DNA from: JBEBSD01 sp040394475
GTDB taxonomy: Bacteria; Bacteroidota; Bacteroidia; Cytophagales; Spirosomataceae
NCBI GenBank assembly: GCA_040394475.1
Contig: JBEBSD010000010.1
Span: forward strand, 1 to 64,000
Direction: 5' to 3'
DNA: 64,000 nucleotides
The notes below the pieces were generated by a model, which saw nothing but the letters and a program-made list of their open reading frames with translations, had not been told where the DNA came from and searched no databases. Position numbers and translations under genes: made by a program. Positions 43,985 through 52,059 of this stretch are shown here, piece by piece. Position 1 is the stretch's first letter. Each line of letters opens with the position of its first letter.

Positions 43985-44092
43985 AACAACTAAGGCAACA
44001 AAAAAATGGAATCGGGCGTATTATATAAAAATTCTTCGCTAATTGCGTCGGAAATGATTCCGGAGACCTTTTCGATAAAGGAGATTTCCTCT

Positions 44093-44806
44093 ATGAAAAA
44101 ATATAATTGTATCGCCCTGGATTCCAACGAAGCGTCTCTGCAAACCACCAGGGAATATATTCTTAAAACCCCTTTTTTGCACTTGACGGGAAGCTATTCC
44201 GGTGTTTTCGAAGCCATGGCCGGGTTGTTAAACCAGAAAATAGATTTAATGTTTTGCGAAACGGAGATGCCCGGTTTTTCGGGGATTGAATTTGTAAAAA
44301 GCATTGTCGACCGGCCCAAAATTATTTTCATAACCGATCATGCGCAATATGCATTGGAGGCATTTAACCTGAACGTCGTCGATTACCTGACAAAACCCGT
44401 TCATCCTGAACGGTTTATATCAGCAACCAACAAGGCGTGGATCATGCTGACCCACCAGGAAAAAAAGGAAAGCGAAAATGCAGCATCCAACACCGGCTAC
44501 CTTTTTGTCACCTCCAATTATGCATTGGTAAAAGTCAACCTCCACCAGATTACCCATATAGAAGGACTAAAAGATTACATAAAAATTTACACGTTGGATC
44601 AACAAAGTCCGATTCTTACACGTATGACTATGAAGAGCATTGAAGAAAAATTACCGGACCATTTATTTTTCCGGGCGCATAAATCCTTTATCGTTTCTGT
44701 AAATAAAATCGATATGATACGCAATCAACGCATCCAGATAGGGAGCCATTTAATCCCGGTGAGCGACAGTAATTACGACCTTTTCCGGCAACGTGTGAAT
44801 GCCTGA
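44093..44806 (+). CDS. LytTR response regulator with Glu phosphoacceptor
   Basis: 237-aa response regulator: receiver domain (about 1-125) and LytTR DNA-binding domain (about 140-237; YLFVTSNYALVKVNLHQITHIEGLKDYIKIY and FFRAHKSFIVSVNKID). The receiver is degenerate. The phosphoacceptor position, normally Asp before the Met-Pro turn, is Glu56 (LMFCETEMPGFSGIEF), and the N-terminal acidic pair is reduced to one Asp (IALDSNE). The switch Thr (FITDHAQYA) and Lys (DYLTKPVHPERF) remain. Glu may mimic the phosphorylated state. No LytS-type kinase is nearby. Start ATG 44093 is chosen; the frame opens at 44006. Confidence 0.88.
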   Translation: MKKYNCIALDSNEASLQTTREYILKTPFLHLTGSYSGVFEAMAGLLNQKIDLMFCETEMPGFSGIEFVKSIVDRPKIIFITDHAQYALEAFNLNVVDYLTKPVHPERFISATNKAWIMLTHQEKKESENAASNTGYLFVTSNYALVKVNLHQITHIEGLKDYIKIYTLDQQSPILTRMTMKSIEEKLPDHLFFRAHKSFIVSVNKIDMIRNQRIQIGSHLIPVSDSNYDLFRQRVNA

Positions 44807-44824
44807 CAGGTGCTCGCCTGTTTC

Positions 44825-44841
44825 GTCTACACAATTTGTCA
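44825..44841 (+). promoter_or_regulatory. Candidate LytTR-regulator site B
   Basis: GTCTACACA then TTTGTC, matching site A upstream of the DUF4270 gene. It lies 23 bp before the kelch-gene -33 element, a position suited to an activator. Confidence 0.4.
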
Positions 44842-44856
44842 TTTCATCTCAATTGT

Positions 44857-44887
44857 TTTGTTTATAAAGGGTGTACATCCATTTTTG
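44857..44887 (+). promoter_or_regulatory. Kelch-gene promoter
   Basis: TTTG (44857-44860), 19-bp spacer, CATTTTTG (44880-44887), one change from the Bacteroidota consensus TTTG-N19-TAnnTTTG. The ATG lies 38 bp downstream at 44926. Confidence 0.55.
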
Positions 44888-44925
44888 CGCCCGCTTGTTA
44901 AAATTATATTAACGTCAATAACTAC

Positions 44926-45936
44926 ATGTTGAATTTAAAATCGAAAATCCCGGCAGTACTTTTACTGGCCTCATTAGCTTTGGTTCAGAGTGCCTGCAAT
45001 GATGATGACGTAGAGCCTGAGTATGTCGGGAACTGGTATCATAAAGCATTGCCTGATTTCGAAGGCATTTCCCGCAGGTCGGCTGTTTCGTTCACCGCCA
45101 ATGGAAAAGGGTACATCGGTACCGGATATTCCAACGAAAACGAACGCATGAAAGATTTCTGGGAGTATACCCCCTCCAGTAAATACTGGACGCAGGTAGC
45201 CCCTTTCGGCGGAAGTGCCCGCCAGGATGCAGTAGCCTTCTCTATAGGAGATAAAGGCTATGTGGGAACAGGTTATGACGGCAACTACAAACAGGATTTA
45301 TGGCAGTACGATCCTGCTTCCAACAGCTGGAAGGAGGTGGCTCCCCTACCCAACGAAAACAGCGGACGGCAGTTCGCAACGGCCTTTGTTCTGGATAATA
45401 AAGGGTATATCGGGCTGGGTTATGACGGCAATTACAAACAGGATTTCTATGAGTTTACTCCTGACGGAGCACTGGGTTCCTGGAAGCCTGTGGCAGGATT
45501 TACCGGCGGGAAACGCCGCGGTGCATCGGCTTTCGTCGTCAATGGAAGAGCTTTTGTAGGCTTCGGTCACAGCAATAGCAATGTGTATAACGAGGACCTG
45601 TACGAGTTTCTGCCGGGTCAGGGTGAAAGAGGCGACTGGGTGGCCAAAGCAGAATTGGAAGATTACCCCCGCGCCTTTGCAATCGCCGTTTCGCTCAATG
45701 ATAAAGGCTATATCATAGGAGGCTCCACCGGTTCGTCCAGCCGTGCCGATGTATGGGAATACGATGCCGTTGCTGACACCTGGACACAAAAAACCAGCTT
45801 TGAAGGCGGATCGAGATCGTATTCCACCGGCTTTGTCGCGGACGGCGTTATTTACTATGGCACCGGTCAGGGAGGAGGTTTCCTTGATGACTTCTGGGGA
45901 TTCAATCCCTCAGATGCTAAGGTCGATGACGATTAA
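44926..45936 (+). CDS. Kelch-repeat lipoprotein
   Basis: 336-aa lipoprotein: leader to LVQSACNDDD with the lipobox Cys at about 23. Six kelch-type blades follow, each with a Gly-rich turn and an aromatic strand, for example GKGYIGTGYSNENERMKDFWEY, DKGYVGTGYDGNYKQDLWQYD and NKGYIGLGYDGNYKQDFYEF. This makes a single six-bladed propeller exposed at the outer membrane or in the periplasm. Ligand unknown. It is followed by a very strong hairpin and by a DUF4907 gene; kelch and DUF4907 genes sit together in many Bacteroidota. Confidence 0.88.
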   Translation: MLNLKSKIPAVLLLASLALVQSACNDDDVEPEYVGNWYHKALPDFEGISRRSAVSFTANGKGYIGTGYSNENERMKDFWEYTPSSKYWTQVAPFGGSARQDAVAFSIGDKGYVGTGYDGNYKQDLWQYDPASNSWKEVAPLPNENSGRQFATAFVLDNKGYIGLGYDGNYKQDFYEFTPDGALGSWKPVAGFTGGKRRGASAFVVNGRAFVGFGHSNSNVYNEDLYEFLPGQGERGDWVAKAELEDYPRAFAIAVSLNDKGYIIGGSTGSSSRADVWEYDAVADTWTQKTSFEGGSRSYSTGFVADGVIYYGTGQGGGFLDDFWGFNPSDAKVDDD

Positions 45937-45948
45937 TGCCGCATAATA

Positions 45949-45997
45949 TTTTTAAACAAGAAAGGGAACAGATGTTGTTCCCTTTCTTGTTTAAAAA
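45949..45997. terminator. Perfect 22-bp stem hairpin after kelch gene
   Basis: Arms 45949-45970 and 45976-45997 are exact reverse complements with a GATGT loop. The stem begins 12 bp after the kelch stop. It lies in the open frame of the next gene before its likely start, so it should end or process the kelch transcript and throttle read-through. Confidence 0.85.
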
Positions 45998-46013
45998 CCA
46001 AAAGACCAGCCCT

Positions 46014-46361
46014 TTGAAAAAAGCAGCAGCCAACAAATTCCTGATTATAAGCCTCCTTGTCTTTATAGGAGCCGTTATTTTCTATCAGTATCCCAAGGCG
46101 GACCGGGAACCGAAACAGTCCCCGCCCGCCTTTTCCGCCGCCACTTTTCAAACAGCGAACGGATGGGGGTACAGGATCTTTGTCAACGATACAACGGTGC
46201 TTATTGAACAACCCTTTATACCGGGCAAACCGGGGATGAGCGGATTTGAATCTCCTGTAAAAGCGCAGAAAGCGAGTGAACTGGTACTGGAAAAACTTAA
46301 AAAAGGACAGTTTCCGCCGGAGGTCACCCTCTCTGAGCTGGAGGCAATAGATGTGCTATAA
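46014..46361 (+). CDS. DUF4907 family membrane-anchored protein
   Basis: 115-aa protein of the DUF4907 family. One membrane anchor (about residues 7-23, FLIISLLVFIGAVIFYQY) is followed by a small domain with GWGYRIFVNDTTVLIEQPFIPG and KASELVLEKLKKGQFPPEVTLSEL. The frame opens at 45936, but that extension runs through the 22-bp hairpin and encodes the hairpin's sequence; the TTG at 46014, just before KKAAANKFLIIS, is a better start. Function unknown. Grouped with kelch, LytTR and DUF4270 genes. Confidence 0.75.
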   Translation: MKKAAANKFLIISLLVFIGAVIFYQYPKADREPKQSPPAFSAATFQTANGWGYRIFVNDTTVLIEQPFIPGKPGMSGFESPVKAQKASELVLEKLKKGQFPPEVTLSELEAIDVL

Positions 46362-46392
46362 TGATGTCAGCTATTTCCTAATTCCCCCTGCC

Positions 46393-47754
46393 ATGCATAC
46401 AATGAAGTGGTTTCGTTTTCTCATCCGCGTGGTCGGCGCACTCCTTTTCCTCGGGGTCCTGCTGATCACCATATTGACCACCCGGCCGGATACCACTCCG
46501 TATCGGCAATCGGAGTACTACCGGCAGTGGAAACAGGAAATGAAAGCAATTTCACCCTTCCCTTCCGAAACGGATACCTTGCTGCAGGCTGGCTGGGCCA
46601 AAGTGAATATTACCCCCGCACATCCCGGTCCGATGGCAGGATATGGCAAACGGAAAGGAAAACCCTATGAAACGGTGCATGATTCGGTATTCGTACGGGC
46701 CATCCGGCTTGAAAACGGTGGGGTGAAAACGGTGATTGTCAGCGCTGACCTGCTGATTATCCCGCCTACAGTCAGCGAAAAACTCAAAACGTTGCTGACT
46801 CCTTCCGATATCCCTTATGAACACATTTACCTGGGCGCCACGCATACGCATAACAGCGTCGGCGGCTGGGGGCAAGGAATTTCCGCACTTTTTTTCTCCG
46901 GGCCGTATGATCCCGCAGTAGAAGACACGCTTGCCGAAGCTATTCTTGCAGCCATACGCAACGCCGGGAACCGGATGCAGCCCGTGCGGCTGTCGTACGA
47001 GGAAGTGGTGGATACCGTGGATATCAATAATCGGCTGATCGGCAGCCAGGGAACCGTTGACCCGGAAATCAGGACCGTCCGCTTCCGGACATCCGGAAAT
47101 GAAGAAGCGATCCTGACCACCTATGCCGCGCATTCGACCGTGCTCAACGCATCCACGATGCAGCTTTCCCGCGACTGGCCCGGGGTGCTCGTAGACTCGC
47201 TTGAAAAAACACCGGGCACCTTTGCCCTCTACATGGCAGGTGCTGTAGGAAGCATGTCACCCAACGAGGCCGGCACAGACGATTTCGATGAAGTGAACAA
47301 CCAGGCGACAGGGGTTCTGAGCGCCCTGCGCACGGAACCTGCCGTAAACGAAAGCTTCCCGTTTCCCCGGCTCCGGTCGCTGACACTCCCGCTGCCGCTG
47401 GGAGCGCCTGCTCCCCGGGTCACCCAAAAAATGGCCCTGAGACCCTGGGTTTTCAAAAAAGCGTTCGGGGATGCCCCGCTGACCATCAAAGCGCTGCGCC
47501 TGGGGAAGGTTCTTCTGGTAGGGGTTCCCTGTGATTTCTCCGGAGAACTGATGGCTCCTATCGACGACTACGCCAGGCAACAAGGACTCCACCTGATCGT
47601 TACCAGCTTCAACGGAGGATATGCCGGCTATATCACGCACGATCGCTGGTATCACCTGGAGGCTTACGAAACCCAGACAATGAATTGGTACGGCGCTCAC
47701 AAGGGGGCCTATTTCCAGGAAGTCATCCGCGACCTCACCGACCTCCTCCAATAA
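46393..47754 (+). CDS. Neutral/alkaline ceramidase-like protein
   Basis: 453-aa membrane-anchored protein with the N-terminal domain of neutral/alkaline non-lysosomal ceramidases. N-terminal helix residues 8-28. The catalytic part has AGWAKVNITPAHPGPMAGYG, VIVSADLLIIPP, and the metal-site HTHNSVGGWGQG. It lacks the C-terminal beta-sandwich of true ceramidases (about 650+ aa), as do many short Bacteroidota homologues annotated only as ceramidase-domain proteins. Substrate unproven: sphingolipid or another amide. ATG 46393 (or 46402) preferred; the frame opens at 46351 and overlaps the DUF4907 gene. Confidence 0.85.
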   Translation: MHTMKWFRFLIRVVGALLFLGVLLITILTTRPDTTPYRQSEYYRQWKQEMKAISPFPSETDTLLQAGWAKVNITPAHPGPMAGYGKRKGKPYETVHDSVFVRAIRLENGGVKTVIVSADLLIIPPTVSEKLKTLLTPSDIPYEHIYLGATHTHNSVGGWGQGISALFFSGPYDPAVEDTLAEAILAAIRNAGNRMQPVRLSYEEVVDTVDINNRLIGSQGTVDPEIRTVRFRTSGNEEAILTTYAAHSTVLNASTMQLSRDWPGVLVDSLEKTPGTFALYMAGAVGSMSPNEAGTDDFDEVNNQATGVLSALRTEPAVNESFPFPRLRSLTLPLPLGAPAPRVTQKMALRPWVFKKAFGDAPLTIKALRLGKVLLVGVPCDFSGELMAPIDDYARQQGLHLIVTSFNGGYAGYITHDRWYHLEAYETQTMNWYGAHKGAYFQEVIRDLTDLLQ

Positions 47755-47770
47755 GCAGCTTTGTTTAAAT

Positions 47771-47808
47771 TATCGGGATACTTATGCGCAGCTATTTCTA
47801 TCCCGATA
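47771..47808. terminator. Hairpin after ceramidase-like gene
   Basis: TATCGGGATA and TATCCCGATA pair across an 18-nt loop, 16 bp after the stop codon at 47754, followed by AAATAAAATT. Likely terminator for the upstream gene. Confidence 0.5.
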
Positions 47809-47817
47809 AAATAAAAT

Positions 47818-47825
47818 TAACTTTG
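47818..47825 (+). promoter_or_regulatory. Candidate promoter -7 element, transketolase gene
   Basis: TAACTTTG fits TAnnTTTG exactly. It ends only 4 bp before the ATG at 47830, so the mRNA would be leaderless or nearly so. Confidence 0.45.
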
Positions 47826-47829
47826 CGCT

Positions 47830-48657
47830 ATGCGAAAAGAGTCCCTACTGAATAATCCTCACCAGCTAAGTGGCCAGCTACGCCTTAAAATACTGGACAT
47901 GTACTTTAAAGCCCATGCCGGTCATATCGGGTGCTCCCTGAGTTGCGCAGACATTTTGATTGCTGTCCTCTATCTGCACAAAGACGAGAAGGATACCTTT
48001 ATCCTGTCGAAAGGACATGCAGCAGCGGCGCTGTATGCCATACTGAACATGTTGGGAGACATTTCAGACGAGGTGCTGGAGACGTTTTACCAGGACGGCA
48101 CTCGACTCCCGGCTCATCCTGCCCCGGGGCATTTCGAAGAAATCCCCTTTGCAACCGGATCTCTCGGTCATGGTCTTCCGATTGCCTCCGGAATCGCTCA
48201 TGCGGCATCCCTGGCCAGGGAACAATCCTATGCTTACGTACTGATGTCGGACGGAGAAACCAATGAGGGGACCACCTGGGAAGCGGCACATTACGCCTTA
48301 CAGCACCAGCTAGACAACCTGATCGTCCTCATTGATAAAAATGGTTTACAGGGTTTTGGCTCTCCCGACGAGGTATTGGGAGTTACTGCCGACCTGGCCA
48401 AATGGCAGGCAATCGGATTTGAAACCTACGAAGTGAACGGCCACGATATCGGAGAAATCCACCAGGCGCTGACGTATGTTAAAACCCGGAAGAACGGAAT
48501 CCCTAAAGTGATTTTCGCCAATACCGTCAAAGGAAAAGGCGTCAGTTACATGGAAAATAAAATGGAATGGCACTACCTGCCGATGTCACCCGAACAATAC
48601 CGGCAGGCTGTTCAGGAGGTTACGGAAGGATATTTAAATGAATTGACGAATGCCTGA
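47830..48657 (+). CDS. Transketolase N-terminal subunit (TPP-binding half)
   Basis: 275-aa protein equal to the N-terminal, TPP-binding half of transketolase. It shows HAGHIGCSLSCADILIAVLY, FILSKGHAAAALYAILN, ATGSLGHGLPIASGIAHA, and the TPP/Mg motif SDGETNEGTTWEAAHYALQHQLDNLIVLIDKN. The C-terminal pyrimidine-binding half, normally the next gene in split transketolases, is missing; the next gene, overlapping by 8 bp, is an epimerase-glycosyltransferase fusion. So this half may act in synthesis of an unusual surface sugar with a partner subunit encoded elsewhere. Confidence 0.9.
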   Translation: MRKESLLNNPHQLSGQLRLKILDMYFKAHAGHIGCSLSCADILIAVLYLHKDEKDTFILSKGHAAAALYAILNMLGDISDEVLETFYQDGTRLPAHPAPGHFEEIPFATGSLGHGLPIASGIAHAASLAREQSYAYVLMSDGETNEGTTWEAAHYALQHQLDNLIVLIDKNGLQGFGSPDEVLGVTADLAKWQAIGFETYEVNGHDIGEIHQALTYVKTRKNGIPKVIFANTVKGKGVSYMENKMEWHYLPMSPEQYRQAVQEVTEGYLNELTNA

Positions 48658-50644
48658 TAGTTTACCGCTCTTCAGCGATAAAATTGCCCGTTTAAAGGGC
48701 CCTGTCTTTGTCTTTGGTGCCAGCGGGTTTATCGGCGCCAATCTTTTCGACACTATTTTCCGGATCCGTAAAGACTGTTACGCCCTCACCCATGATGCAA
48801 CCAAAGCCTGGCGGCTCAAATTGCTGGATGTACCGTTTGAGAACATCGTCCACTGCGACATCGTCTCTCCCAGCTCGGTGCAGGAGGTTTTTGAAAAATA
48901 CCGGCCGGGTACAATCTTCAACCTGGCCGCCTACGGAGCTTACAGCAAGCAGCAGAATATTCCGCTCACCTACGAAACCAATGTAATCGGCACGGTAAAT
49001 CTTTTGGAGCAATGCCGCCCGGATACGGTCTATATTCATGCCGGAAGCAGCTCGGAATACGGTTTCAACTGTACGGCGCCGAAAGAAACGGACGCGATGG
49101 TACCCAACAGCCATTATGCGGTTTCGAAGGTATCCGCCGCCTACCTTATTTCCTATTATGCGAAGGTCCATCAACTGTTGGCACTCAACCTGCGGCTTTA
49201 CTCCATTTACGGCCCCTGGGAAGAGCCTGACCGGTTGATCCCGCGACTCATTGAAAACATCCGCGGGCAGCAGCTGCCCGCACTGGTCTCTCCCGACATC
49301 AGTCGTGATTTCGTTTACATAGACGACTGTGTGGAAGCATTTCTGGACGTTGCCCTGAACATTTCGCAGGAAACTGCCGGCAACTCCTATAATGTCGCTA
49401 CCGGAAGAAAAACCACGATCGGGGACTTGGTAGCAGCGGCACGCGCCACTTTCGGCATCGCAGCGGAACCGCAATGGGGCAGCATGGGCAACCGTCAGTG
49501 GGACCTGGCCGAATGGTATGGCGATCCTTCCCGCATCCAGGCCGACTTTGGCTGGCATGCCGGTACGTCGCTGGAGACCGGTCTTACCCGTTACAAGAAC
49601 TGGCAGGATCATTCAGGCTACGAATCTCGGATTCTTCCGGCGTTTGCAGACCCGAAACTGAATCCGGTCATTACCGCAATTATCGCCTGCTACAAGGATG
49701 CGCAAGCCATTCCTTATATGTACAGCCGGTTGGTAAAAACCTTCAATGAACTCAAGGTCCGGTACGAGATTATCTTTGTCAACGACAATTCTCCTGACAA
49801 CCAGGAAGAAGTTATTGACCGTCTTTGTGAAAAGGACCCTAACGTAACCGGCATCAGCCACTCCCGCAATTTCGGCTCTCAATCAGCCTTTTTAAGTGGA
49901 ATGGAAATTGCTACCGGTGATGCAGTGGTGCTGATGGACGGCGATTTGCAGGATCCCCCCGAGATCATCCCCCAATTTTATGAAAAATGGATGGATGGCA
50001 ATGACGTCGTCTACGGTGTGAGGGTTCAACGGGAAATGAAACCCTGGCTGCATTTCTTTTACAAGCTGTTTTACCAGGTGTTCCAGAAACTCAGTTATAT
50101 TTCCATTCCGCGGGACGCCGGTGATTTCTCACTGATCGACCGGAAAGTGGTAAAAGAGCTGGTAGCGCTGCCGGAGACCGAACAGTTTCTGAGGGGATTG
50201 CGGGCCTGGGTAGGTTTCCGGCAAACCGGAGTTCCCTATGTACGCCCTGAGCGCATGTTCGGGGTCTCTACCAACAACTGGCGGAAAAACATCGGCTGGG
50301 CCCGGAAGGCCATCTTTTCTTTCAGTTTCACCCCGTTGGAACTCATGAGTTACGCGGGCTTTATCCTGACGGGCTTTTCCATTCTGGGGATTATCTGGCA
50401 GATCCTGGCCAAATTCATCTTTTTCCCGGATACACCGCGCGGTATGAGTACCGTAATTATCCTGATTGTCTTCTTCGGCGGCCTGACCATTCTGGGAATT
50501 TCCTTCCTGGGAGAATATATTTCCAAGATCTTTGAAGAAACCAAGAAAAGACCCAAATTTATCCGGACCCGGATCCGCACCGGGCCGCGGATTTACAATA
50601 CTGCCGACGGCATCCGGGAACTGGTTACCAAACGCCGGAAATAA
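48650..50644 (+). CDS. NAD-dependent epimerase fused to GT2 glycosyltransferase
   Basis: 664-aa two-enzyme fusion. Residues 1-310 form an extended SDR epimerase/dehydratase: FGASGFIGANLFD (NAD site), SSSEYG, and the catalytic NSHYAVSKVSAAYL. Residues about 335-560 form a GT-A family 2 transferase of the DPM1/GtrB type: ITAIIACYKDAQAIPYMY, FVNDNSPDNQ, LMDGDLQDPPE. Two membrane helices follow (about 566-590 and 604-626), ending in a basic tail. The frame is continuous with no sign of a sequencing join. It should make a nucleotide sugar and pass it to polyprenyl phosphate. Translation is coupled to the transketolase half. Confidence 0.9.
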   Translation: MPDSLPLFSDKIARLKGPVFVFGASGFIGANLFDTIFRIRKDCYALTHDATKAWRLKLLDVPFENIVHCDIVSPSSVQEVFEKYRPGTIFNLAAYGAYSKQQNIPLTYETNVIGTVNLLEQCRPDTVYIHAGSSSEYGFNCTAPKETDAMVPNSHYAVSKVSAAYLISYYAKVHQLLALNLRLYSIYGPWEEPDRLIPRLIENIRGQQLPALVSPDISRDFVYIDDCVEAFLDVALNISQETAGNSYNVATGRKTTIGDLVAAARATFGIAAEPQWGSMGNRQWDLAEWYGDPSRIQADFGWHAGTSLETGLTRYKNWQDHSGYESRILPAFADPKLNPVITAIIACYKDAQAIPYMYSRLVKTFNELKVRYEIIFVNDNSPDNQEEVIDRLCEKDPNVTGISHSRNFGSQSAFLSGMEIATGDAVVLMDGDLQDPPEIIPQFYEKWMDGNDVVYGVRVQREMKPWLHFFYKLFYQVFQKLSYISIPRDAGDFSLIDRKVVKELVALPETEQFLRGLRAWVGFRQTGVPYVRPERMFGVSTNNWRKNIGWARKAIFSFSFTPLELMSYAGFILTGFSILGIIWQILAKFIFFPDTPRGMSTVIILIVFFGGLTILGISFLGEYISKIFEETKKRPKFIRTRIRTGPRIYNTADGIRELVTKRRK

Positions 50645-50719
50645 TACACTTTAAAGGCCTTCAACTGCATTTTTAGCCGGTTCACTCTCCGCAAAACCTG
50701 TTTTGAGGAGAGTCGCCTG

Positions 50720-51901
50720 CTACCATTCGGCAAAAGAGCCGTCGGCATTTCTCCAGATAGGATTCTTCCATGAATGGCCTATGGCGGCCATTTCACGTAT
50801 CTTTTCCTCGTTAAGAGTGATCCCTAATCCGGGGCGATGCAGCAGCCCGATATAGCCGTCTTCCACCTTCAGCACCTCCGGGTTGTCGAGGTAATCCACC
50901 AGGTCAATTTCTCCGTTGTAATGGATCCCCATACTCGTTTCCTGTATGAAGGCATTGATACTCACAAAATCCAGCTGCAGGGCAGCCGCAAAGGATATCG
51001 GTCCCAGCGGACAGTGCGGGGCGATGGCGACATCATAGGCTTCCGCCATTGCCGCAATGCGGCGCACCTCGGAAATCCCGCCGGCATGGCTCAGATCCGG
51101 CTGTACAATATCCACTGCCCCGTCCCGGAACAGATTTTTAAAGTCCCAGCGGCTGAACATCCGTTCCCCCGTAGCGATAGGAGTGCTGGTCATTTGCTGC
51201 AGTACTTTAAGGGCTTCATTATTTTCAGAAAGTACCGGTTCTTCTATGAACATCGGCCGGACAGGCTCCAACTCTTTCATAATTACCTTGGCCATCCCCT
51301 TGTGGATACGCCCGTGAAAATCCAGACCGATCCCTATTTCGCCCCCTACCGTCTCCCTTACCAATGCCGCGCGGCGGATAATCTCATCCACTTTTTTAGG
51401 GGTATCAATCCACTCCATATCAGCGGACGCGTTCATTTTGACGGCCTTAAACCCTGCTTCCATCCGCAGCCGCGCCGCCTCTGCCACGTTTTCCGGTCTG
51501 TCCCCGCCTATCCAGCTGTATATTTTCATTTTATCCCGGACCGCCCCGCCCAGCAATTCATGAACGGGCACACCCAGCGCTTTCCCCTTGATATCCCAGA
51601 GCGCCTGGTCGATACCCGATAGTGCGCTCATCAGAATAGGGCCACCCCGGTAAAATCCTCCCCGGTACAACACCTGCCAGCAGTCCTCTATCCGCCGGGC
51701 GTCTCTACCGGTCAGGTATGGAATGAGTTCTTCCACACAGGCCCGTACGGTATCGGCTCTTCCTTCCACTACCGGCTCTCCCCAACCGACAAGCCCGCCT
51801 TTTGTGGTAATTTTCAAAAACAGCCACCTTGGAGGCACTTTAAAAAGCTCAATTGATTCAATCAGAAAATCCTTTTCGTTTCCCGTTGTATTTGTTTCCA
51901 T
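50720..51901 (-). CDS. dgoD: D-galactonate dehydratase
   Basis: 393-aa member of the enolase superfamily (mandelate racemase group), galactonate dehydratase type. Metal ligands and catalytic residues lie in IGIGLDFHGRIHKGMAKVI (Asp and the DFHGR His), FIEEPVLSENNEAL (Glu), IATGERMFSRWDFK (Glu), DIVQPDLSHAGGISEVRRIA, and IAPHCPLGPISFAAALQ (His). It dehydrates D-galactonate to 2-keto-3-deoxygalactonate. No kinase, aldolase or transporter of the pathway is adjacent; the nearest sugar gene is the exported isomerase, divergent from it. Confidence 0.9.
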   Translation of the reverse strand: METNTTGNEKDFLIESIELFKVPPRWLFLKITTKGGLVGWGEPVVEGRADTVRACVEELIPYLTGRDARRIEDCWQVLYRGGFYRGGPILMSALSGIDQALWDIKGKALGVPVHELLGGAVRDKMKIYSWIGGDRPENVAEAARLRMEAGFKAVKMNASADMEWIDTPKKVDEIIRRAALVRETVGGEIGIGLDFHGRIHKGMAKVIMKELEPVRPMFIEEPVLSENNEALKVLQQMTSTPIATGERMFSRWDFKNLFRDGAVDIVQPDLSHAGGISEVRRIAAMAEAYDVAIAPHCPLGPISFAAALQLDFVSINAFIQETSMGIHYNGEIDLVDYLDNPEVLKVEDGYIGLLHRPGLGITLNEEKIREMAAIGHSWKNPIWRNADGSFAEW

Positions 51902-52059
51902 CCTTTATGGCTTGTTACCGTTAAATTCCGTTCCCAGTTAAAACACTACCGGTTCCAAACTATACTGATATCTTTTGCAGAATCAGGGGAAATTTACGTA
52001 ACTCGTGTCTTTATAAGAAAACGAATCAATATTTCAATAGTGCTATTGTTTAATTAACT

